DNA of 7,610 nucleotides, taken from positions 1 through 7,610 of the forward strand of contig JAIELU010000234.1 of NCBI GenBank assembly GCA_019752775.1, written 5' to 3'. This document shows, piece by piece, positions 1-3,881 of this stretch. Source of the DNA: Campylobacterales bacterium (GTDB lineage: Bacteria; Campylobacterota; Campylobacteria; Campylobacterales; Arcobacteraceae). The stretch's first letter is position 1. Every line of letters starts with the position of its first letter. The position numbers and the translations under genes are program-made. The notes beneath the pieces were generated by a model that did no database searches, was not told where the DNA came from, and was given only the letters and a program-made list of their open reading frames with translations.

Positions 1-118
1 ATGGGAGGTCGACCTTTACTCACAGTCGAAAAGCACCTTGAGCGAATAACTGTTGGTCAATTGGTGGAATTCTGCCACTTCTCCAAGAACAAATACGAAC
101 GATCTAAAATTGAGCCAG
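1..118 (+). CDS. Eukaryotic RNA polymerase III largest subunit (RPC1), partial exon
   Basis: Read from base 1, this open segment encodes about 39 residues ending in ...SKIEP plus the first base of a Gly codon. Spliced to the exon at 178 it gives KIEPGTAVGALCAQSIGEPGTQ. That matches the segment leading into the trigger loop of eukaryotic Pol III largest subunits. Pol II has SLGEPATQ and Pol I SIGEPSTQ at this point, whereas Pol III keeps SIGEPGTQ. The upstream stretch (ITVGQLVEFCHFSKNKYERS) fits the variable helix before this motif in RPC1. The ATG at base 1 is an internal Met or coincidence, not a start, because the protein should have many hundreds of residues before this point. Codon use (CTC, GTC, TTC, AAG, CAC) is unlike the bacterial genes downstream. 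The assignment to Pol III is from memory of the family; nematode origin is inferred mainly from the intron. Confidence 0.8.
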
Positions 119-177
119 GTTCCAACTTGAGATTTTTGTATTTTATTTGAAAACAGCTAACTGAAACTTGTTTTCAG
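119..177 (+). other. Spliceosomal intron (59 nt, phase 1)
   Basis: The sequence starts with GT directly after CCAG and ends in TTGTTTTCAG, with a CTAAC branch-point-like motif at 157-161, 17 nt from the acceptor. It is AT-rich between two more GC-rich exons. Read through in the exon-1 frame it hits TGA at 148-150, and its length is not a multiple of three. Removing it restores an uninterrupted, highly conserved protein motif (EPG|TAVGALCAQ) across the junction. The length and TTTTCAG acceptor are typical of Caenorhabditis-like nematodes; the GTTCCA donor is weaker than consensus. Other compact eukaryotic genomes cannot be excluded. The TTG at 168, which a bacterial gene caller might take as a start, lies inside this intron. 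Confidence 0.82.
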
Positions 178-230
178 GAACCGCCGTTGGAGCTCTCTGC
201 GCTCAAAGTATTGGAGAACCAGGAACTCAG
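178..230 (+). CDS. RPC1 exon, continued; fused in frame to bacterial rpoC
   Basis: After splicing, this exon encodes GTAVGALCAQSIGEPGTQ. TAVGALCAQ is the eukaryotic Pol III form; bacterial RpoC has EAVG(V/I)IAAQ here. QSIGEPGTQ (204-230) is identical in Pol III and bacterial proteins, so its origin cannot be assigned from protein sequence. A eukaryotic RPC1 would continue MTLKTFHFAGVASMN. Instead the frame continues LTLRTFHVGGTAS, which is bacterial. The eukaryotic gene is therefore cut off here and the rest of RPC1 is absent from the window. Confidence 0.8.
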
Positions 231-275
231 CTAACGCTTCGAACTTTCCACGTTGGGGGAACTGCGAGTGCAACT
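204..275 (+). other. Chimera junction between eukaryotic RPC1 and bacterial rpoC
   Basis: At the protein level the switch falls within the shared motif QSIGEPGTQ (204-230), at the N-terminal end of the polymerase trigger loop. In base composition, the GC-rich character of the exon continues past the protein switch to about 275 (24 of 45 bases are G or C in 231-275). Codons such as ACG, CTT, CGA, GGG, GCG and AGT occur there that are scarce in the rest of rpoC. Beyond that the typical AT-rich bacterial codon use takes over (AGA, TTA, AAA, GAA). The exact base of the join cannot be fixed by eye. Confidence 0.75.
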
Positions 276-1997
276 CAAACTGAAAGAGAATTAAAAGCTG
301 ATAAAGAGGGATTCATTAGATATTACAATATTAAAAAATATGTAAAAGCTGATGGAAAAATTATTGTAGCAAATAGAAGAAATGCTGGTCTTTTATTGGT
401 TGAACCAAAAATTAATGCGCCATTTAAAGGTAAAGTTACTGTTGAAACTTTACATGAAGAAATTATTTTAACTATTACAAATTCAAAAGAAGAGAAAAAA
501 TATTTCTTAAGAAAAAATGATGTTGCAAAAGCAAATGAATTAGCTGGTATTTCTGGAAAAATTGAAGGTAAATTATATTTACCATATAAAGATGGTGAAG
601 AAGTTGAGCAAAATGAGTCAATTGTTGAAATGATTAAAGATGGATGGAATATTCCAAATAGAATTCCTTTTGCTTCTGAATTAAAAGTTGAAGATGGTGC
701 TCCTATTACTTCAAAAATAATTTCTGGTGCAAAAGGCCTAGTTAAATATTATAAATTAACTGGTGATTATTTAGAAAGAAGACACGATATTAAAGCTGGT
801 GACGTTGTAACAGATAAAGGTGTATTTGCTGTAATCGTTGATGGTGAAGATAGAGAAGCATTAAGACATTATGTAGCAAGAGGTTCATTAATTGAATTAA
901 ATGATAATACAGAAGTTGAAAAAGATTCAGTTATTACTACACCAAAAACATCTGAACAAGTTGTAATTGCAGAATGGGATCCATATGCAAATCCAACTAT
1001 TGCAGAAAAAGCAGGAACAATTTCTTTTGAAGATATTATTCCAGGACTTACCGTATCAGAACAATTTGATGAATTAACAGGAACTTCTAAACTAGTTGTT
1101 AATGAGTATATTCCAAGTGGATATAAACCAACTATTATTTTAGCAACTGATGATAAAGAGATTATTAGATACTCTTTAGATCCAAAGACTTCATTGAATG
1201 TGGCTGAGGGTAAAAGAGTAGAAGTTGCAGATATTATTGGTAAAACACCAAAAGCAACTCAAAAATCAAAAGATATTACAGGGGGACTTCCAAGAGTTTC
1301 TGAATTATTTGAAGCAAGACGACCAAAAAATATAGCTGTTCTTGCATCATTTGATGGTGTTGTATCATTTGGAAAACCATTAAGAAATAAAGAAAGAATT
1401 ATTATTTCAGATGGTATAGGAAACAATACAGAATATTTAGTTGAAAAATCTAAACAAGTTCTTGTACATGAGGGTGAGTTTGTTCATGCTGGTGAGGCAT
1501 TAACAGATGGTCAAACATCTCCTCATGATGTATTAAGAATCCTTGGAGAAAAAGCACTTCATTACTTCATTGTTTCAGAAGTACAACAAGTGTATAGATC
1601 TCAAGGAGTAAATATTGCTGATAAACATATTGAGGTAATTACTTCTCAAATGTTGAGACAAGTTTCTATTTTAGATGGTGGAGATACTAAATTTATTGTT
1701 GGCGATATGGTTTCTAAAAAAAGATTTAAAATTGAAAATGCAAAAATTATCAAATTAGGTGGAAATCCAGCTATTGCAGAACCTTTATTATTAGGTATCA
1801 CAAGAGCTGCTGTTACATCTGACTCTATTATTTCTGCTGCATCTTTCCAAGAAACTACTAAAGTATTAACAGAAGCTGCAATTAGTGCAAAAATGGATAT
1901 GTTAGAAGACTTAAAAGAAAATGTTGTTATTGGTCGAACAATTCCTGTTGGAACTGGTCTTTACAAAAACCAAAAAATTAAATTTTCTGAACATTAA
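231..1997 (+). CDS. rpoC: DNA-directed RNA polymerase subunit beta' (C-terminal part)
   Basis: This is the C-terminal ~588 residues of bacterial RNA polymerase beta', part of the core enzyme. It begins inside the trigger loop: LTLRTFHVGG carries Arg (240-242) and His (249-251), equivalent by motif to E. coli R933 and H936. After the lineage-specific insert come DITGGLPRVSELFEARRPK (about 1270-1329, second trigger-loop helix), SEVQQVYRSQGV...DKHIEVITSQMLRQ (about 1578-1662), and the C-terminal block LLLGITRAAVTSDSIISAASFQETTKVLTEA (about 1785-1880) ending in IPVGTG. The protein closely resembles Campylobacterota RpoC, especially Arcobacter. In that group beta' is about 1500 residues, so roughly the first 900, including the catalytic NADFDGD motif, are missing and replaced by a eukaryotic fragment. 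There is no genuine start codon: the frame opens at 178 from the upstream exon, and a TTG at 168 is intronic. Stop TAA at 1995. Confidence 0.95.
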   Translation, partial: LTLRTFHVGGTASATQTERELKADKEGFIRYYNIKKYVKADGKIIVANRRNAGLLLVEPKINAPFKGKVTVETLHEEIILTITNSKEEKKYFLRKNDVAKANELAGISGKIEGKLYLPYKDGEEVEQNESIVEMIKDGWNIPNRIPFASELKVEDGAPITSKIISGAKGLVKYYKLTGDYLERRHDIKAGDVVTDKGVFAVIVDGEDREALRHYVARGSLIELNDNTEVEKDSVITTPKTSEQVVIAEWDPYANPTIAEKAGTISFEDIIPGLTVSEQFDELTGTSKLVVNEYIPSGYKPTIILATDDKEIIRYSLDPKTSLNVAEGKRVEVADIIGKTPKATQKSKDITGGLPRVSELFEARRPKNIAVLASFDGVVSFGKPLRNKERIIISDGIGNNTEYLVEKSKQVLVHEGEFVHAGEALTDGQTSPHDVLRILGEKALHYFIVSEVQQVYRSQGVNIADKHIEVITSQMLRQVSILDGGDTKFIVGDMVSKKRFKIENAKIIKLGGNPAIAEPLLLGITRAAVTSDSIISAASFQETTKVLTEAAISAKMDMLEDLKENVVIGRTIPVGTGLYKNQKIKFSEH

Positions 1998-2001
1998 TCT
2001 T

Positions 2002-2027
2002 ATTCAATAGGGGCTTCCCTATTGGAT
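2002..2027 (+). terminator. Hairpin after rpoC, likely rho-independent terminator
   Basis: Five bases after the rpoC stop, CAATAGGG (2005-2012) and CCCTATTG (2017-2024) form a perfect 8-bp stem around a GCTT loop. It extends to 11 pairs with ATT/GAT and one G-T wobble, and is followed by TTTT at 2027-2030. This is the strongest GC-containing hairpin in an AT-rich neighbourhood. The short T-tract makes termination probably incomplete. The stem also contains an AGGGG sequence and a possible TTG start for the next gene, so a role in translation is an alternative. Confidence 0.65.
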
Positions 2028-2036
2028 TTTACTCTT

Positions 2037-2423
2037 ATGGATATATTCTTATTACTTTTTATTTTTATTTCTCTTGAATTTATTGAATCAAATTGGCAAA
2101 AAGCCGACTCTTTATATGGAGTGTTGATTAATAATTTTTTATTATTCAGAAAAAATATTTTTATCTATTTTATTATGCATATAACTTTCTTTTACACAAT
2201 ATTTTTATCTTTTTATTTTACAAATTTTGGTTTTTGGATGAGTTCAATTTTTATTGTGAAATTTTTAGACATAAGTTTTAAATTAGTAATTATGAAGAAG
2301 CTATCTAATGGAGTTTCTATTGAAAAAATAATGGCAATAAATATTAAAATGACACCTATATTAAGATATTTTAATGTGATTGTATATCCATTGACTTTTT
2401 TATTTGCTATCAAAATGATATAA
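2037..2423 (+). CDS. Small hydrophobic multi-pass membrane protein, unknown function
   Basis: I do not recognise a named family. From ATG 2037 the product is 128 residues, rich in Phe, Ile and Leu. It has about four likely membrane segments: residues 2-17, 41-61, 63-84 and about 107-126. The two loops contain SNWQKADSLYG and a basic segment around MKKLSNGVSIEK. A frame-extending TTG at 2022 would add five residues. That TTG lies in the 3' arm of the post-rpoC hairpin, with an AGGGG nine bases upstream in the 5' arm, whereas ATG 2037 has no visible Shine-Dalgarno. The start is therefore uncertain. The gene is 39 nt from the rpoC stop in the same direction and is probably expressed by read-through from the rpoC transcript. 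A minus-strand open frame over the same bases has low-complexity content and no support. Base composition matches the bacterial neighbours. Confidence 0.7.
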   Translation: MDIFLLLFIFISLEFIESNWQKADSLYGVLINNFLLFRKNIFIYFIMHITFFYTIFLSFYFTNFGFWMSSIFIVKFLDISFKLVIMKKLSNGVSIEKIMAINIKMTPILRYFNVIVYPLTFLFAIKMI

Positions 2424-2427
2424 ATTA

Positions 2428-2456
2428 ATTTTATCATTTTATTATTATGATAAAAT
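2428..2456 (+). terminator. AT-only inverted repeat between the membrane-protein gene and the yciI-like gene
   Basis: ATTTTATCAT (2428-2437) and ATGATAAAAT (2447-2456) are perfect 10-base complements around a 9-nt loop, starting 5 bases after the membrane-protein stop. There is no T-run after the stem and only one G-C pair, so it would be a weak terminator. The right arm coincides with a good extended -10 element, so it may instead be an operator for the next gene. Confidence 0.4.
2448..2456 (+). promoter_or_regulatory. Extended -10 promoter of the YciI-family gene
   Basis: TGATAAAAT contains a TGn extension followed by TAAAAT, one mismatch from TATAAT. It lies 29 nt before the ATG and would give a leader of about 23 nt including the ribosome site AAGGAA near 2475-2480. 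There is no recognisable -35, which is normal for Campylobacterota sigma-70 promoters. Confidence 0.5.
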
Positions 2457-2485
2457 GCTAAAGTTAAATAAAAAAAGGAAAATAA

Positions 2486-2770
2486 ATGCAATATTTAGTA
2501 ATAGCTTATGATAATGAAAATGCACTAGAAAGAAGATTAGAATCAAGAGAAGCTCATATTGAGGGTGTAAGAAAATTAATCAGTGAAGGTAAAATAATAA
2601 ATGCTGGTGCATTAATTGAAGAGGATGTAATGGTTGGATCAACTTTATATATAAATTTTGAAACAGATGATGAATTAGATGAATGGTTAGAAAATGAACC
2701 TTATGTTAAAAATAATGTTTGGAATATGGATGAATTCCAGATAGTTCCTATGAAACTGCTTTCTAAATAA
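2486..2770 (+). CDS. YciI-family protein
   Basis: The 94-residue product has the YciI fold signature: an N-terminal strand QYLVIAYD, then LERRLESREAHIEGVRKLISEGKIINAGAL with the conserved R-x-x-H (Arg21, His24), a GSTLYINFETDDELDEWLENEPYV segment matching the family's 'a-W-...DPYV' region, and a final strand FQIVPMK. YciI proteins are small ferredoxin-like dimers whose conserved His and Asp line a putative active site. Their reaction is generally unknown, so no substrate is proposed. Start ATG 2486 is preceded by AAGGAA at a good distance. The gene has its own likely promoter upstream and a strong hairpin downstream, so it seems to be a single-gene unit. Length is normal for the family (about 90-100 residues). 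Confidence 0.88.
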   Translation: MQYLVIAYDNENALERRLESREAHIEGVRKLISEGKIINAGALIEEDVMVGSTLYINFETDDELDEWLENEPYVKNNVWNMDEFQIVPMKLLSK

Positions 2771-2787
2771 AATAAATTTATTTTAAA

Positions 2788-2815
2788 TAAAAGGAGATTT
2801 ATTAATCTCTTTTTA
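2788..2815. terminator. Bidirectional rho-independent terminator between convergent genes
   Basis: Bases 2788-2799 and 2804-2815 form a 12-bp stem (core AAAAGGAGATT / AATCTCTTTTT with one G-T wobble) around a 4-nt TATT loop. The plus strand has a T-run in the 3' arm at 2810-2814; the minus strand reads TTTTA at the matching place. It lies 17 nt after the YciI stop and 11 nt past the stop of the minus-strand RHH-like gene, so it can end transcription from both sides. Confidence 0.75.
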
Positions 2816-2826
2816 TTCTACTCAAT

Positions 2827-3111
2827 CTATAAAGAGTTACTCTCACTGTTCATCTTTTTCAATAAAGTCATTCTCATCCACGCTGATGTAGTGATTTTAA
2901 GTCCGATTTCTTTTGACATTATAGACGCTTGATTTTCTATCCATTCTTTTTCTAATTGATTTAATGCGATTGGGATTGCTGTATTTCTTACTTCATTTTT
3001 AGCTTTTGCTGGTCTTCCTGGTATCTTTTTTTTGATAACTTTTTCTTCTAAAACCTTTTCATCAGTTTGAATCTTTGAAGAATTTTGTTTTAATTTATCT
3101 GCATATCCCAT
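2827..3111 (-). CDS. Small ribbon-helix-helix-like DNA-binding protein, probable ParA partner
   Basis: The 94-residue product has a charged N-terminal region (1-40) with a basic, AT-hook-like stretch VIKKKIPGRPAKAK (25-38). A C-terminal part follows that reads as ribbon-helix-helix: strand NTAIPIALN (43-51), helix QLEKEWIENQASIMSKEIG (52-70), turn LKITTS, helix AWMRMTLLKKM (77-87). No exact family is recognised; the fold is inferred from pattern only. Its ATG directly follows the stop of the ParA-type gene (TAAATG, no gap), with GGAG six bases upstream inside the parA end, so the two are translationally coupled. Small RHH proteins encoded just after a small ParA are the usual centromere-binding and autorepressor partners in type Ib partition systems. 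That makes binding to the AT-rich repeats upstream of parA a reasonable inference. Stop TAG at 2827-2829. Confidence 0.7.
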   Translation of the reverse strand: MGYADKLKQNSSKIQTDEKVLEEKVIKKKIPGRPAKAKNEVRNTAIPIALNQLEKEWIENQASIMSKEIGLKITTSAWMRMTLLKKMNSESNSL

Positions 3112-3708
3112 TTATTTCTCCAGTATCTTTCTTAGTTCAATCATATCTTCAATGGCATTTCTATAAATATGTCTTTTAAATCTATTATTTCCAGCTTTTG
3201 TTTCTACATATTCACAATCAAATAAAGAATCTTCAAGAACTGATGATTCTCTTACAAAAATTATTGGGATATTAACTTTCCCATATAATTTTTCTATTTC
3301 CTCTAATAAATATTCTTTTAAGTCAGTTGACTTATTATTATTTTTTGCTCTATTAATAACAATAATTATATTTTTATTTATTTCTATAATATCTTTTAAA
3401 GTTGCAATTGTCGCTTGAACATCAACAATTGAGGTAAGAGTTGGTATTAGTATTTTATTTGATTTTTTTATAATATCATTTATTCTCGTATCTTTAAATC
3501 CACCAAAATCATAAACAACTTTTTCATCATAAGGTATTTCTTCATACTCTTCCAATGATACTAAAAATCCTTTTTCTTCAGGCATTAAATTATGTGCTGA
3601 AGAGTGAGAATCATTTGTTACATAAGTGAAATCTAACATTTGAGAGATTTGAACTGATAAAGTGGTTTTTCCTACACCACCTTTGATACTATAAACAACT
3701 AATGACAT
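3112..3708 (-). CDS. ParA/MinD-type P-loop ATPase (small, type Ib-like)
   Basis: The 198-residue protein opens with a strand and deviant Walker A motif, YSIKGGVGKTT, with signature Lys9 and P-loop Lys14. Asp67 in VVYDFGGFKD (62-73) sits at the Walker A' / switch position. KILIPTLTS (85-93) matches the family's 'vliPt.p' strand, and IIIVINRAKNN (114-124) the 'vlNr' nucleotide-binding segment. There is no N-terminal helix-turn-helix, so it belongs with short ParA/ParF-like ATPases that move plasmids or other cargo on the nucleoid; binding and autoregulation would fall to the small partner encoded next. Start ATG 3706-3708 has AGGATGG (complement of 3712-3718) upstream. Composition is as AT-rich as its neighbours. 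The NDSHSSAHNL segment (32-41), where many ParAs carry D-x-D/Q-x-Q, is unusual. Chromosomal cargo versus plasmid remnant cannot be decided from sequence. Confidence 0.88.
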   Translation of the reverse strand: MSLVVYSIKGGVGKTTLSVQISQMLDFTYVTNDSHSSAHNLMPEEKGFLVSLEEYEEIPYDEKVVYDFGGFKDTRINDIIKKSNKILIPTLTSIVDVQATIATLKDIIEINKNIIIVINRAKNNNKSTDLKEYLLEEIEKLYGKVNIPIIFVRESSVLEDSLFDCEYVETKAGNNRFKRHIYRNAIEDMIELRKILEK

Positions 3709-3720
3709 GAACCATCCTAT

Positions 3721-3820
3721 TTTCTCTATATATTTCTATATAATAATATATTTTATAGATTAAAATTATATCAAATTATTTATTTATATATGATATATAT
3801 AATTGATATATTAGATTATA
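3721..3820. repeat. Extremely AT-rich repeat region upstream of parA, candidate operator/centromere
   Basis: Only 8 of these 100 bases are G or C. TGATATAT occurs at 3791-3798 and 3804-3811 (13-bp spacing). Its near-inverse TTATATCA lies at 3766-3773. TCTATATA is repeated in the parA-proximal part (3724-3731, 3734-3741). Short AT-rich direct and inverted repeats next to a parA-RHH operon are what RHH centromere-binding proteins usually recognise, so this is the best candidate site. Short repeats arise easily by chance in such biased sequence. The rest of 3709-3881 holds a promoter and a terminator hairpin and no gene. Confidence 0.4.
3765..3773 (-). promoter_or_regulatory. Extended -10 promoter for the parA-RHH operon
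   Basis: On the minus strand the sequence reads TGATATAAT, an exact TGn-TATAAT extended -10. It would start transcription about 50 nt before the parA ATG. It overlaps one arm of the TGATATAT/TTATATCA repeats, so a repressor bound there could block it. A second TATAAT on the same strand at 3815-3820 is an alternative. No -35 is visible. Confidence 0.45.
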
Positions 3821-3846
3821 TAAGAAATTACGGAATTATTAAGAGG

Positions 3847-3872
3847 TAAAGGAGTAGTTTAATACTCCTTTA
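3847..3872 (-). terminator. Terminator hairpin of the RND efflux operon
   Basis: TAAAGGAGTA (3847-3856) and TACTCCTTTA (3863-3872) are perfect 10-base complements around a 6-nt loop. On the minus strand the hairpin begins 9 nt past the RND permease stop. No clean T-tract follows (CCTCTTAATAATT), so termination strength is uncertain. It separates the efflux genes from the parA cassette. Confidence 0.55.
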
Positions 3873-3881
3873 TTAAAAAGT

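Noticed and set aside
1..150. Short bacterial ORF starting with ATG at base 1 and ending at TGA 148
   Set aside because: Residues up to 118 match Pol III RPC1 and the remainder is intron sequence; splicing restores a conserved motif.
168..230. TTG at 168 as the start of the rpoC-frame protein
   Set aside because: It lies inside the eukaryotic intron and the frame simply remains open through the acceptor; no Shine-Dalgarno and no bacterial homology before 204.
1..1997. Genuine horizontal transfer or functional inter-domain polymerase fusion
   Set aside because: The join is at a motif shared by homologues, with an intron on one side that bacteria cannot splice and loss of most of the catalytic subunit; an artefact is the simpler explanation.
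2213..2491. Minus-strand open frame opposite the membrane-protein gene
   Set aside because: Low-complexity content in AT-rich DNA, runs across a hairpin and the YciI promoter, and no family recognised; the plus strand has the membrane-protein pattern.
2769..2784. Perfect palindrome AAAATAAATTTATTTT after the yciI-like gene
   Set aside because: A/T-only palindromes of this size are expected in such DNA; the adjacent 2788-2815 hairpin explains termination better.
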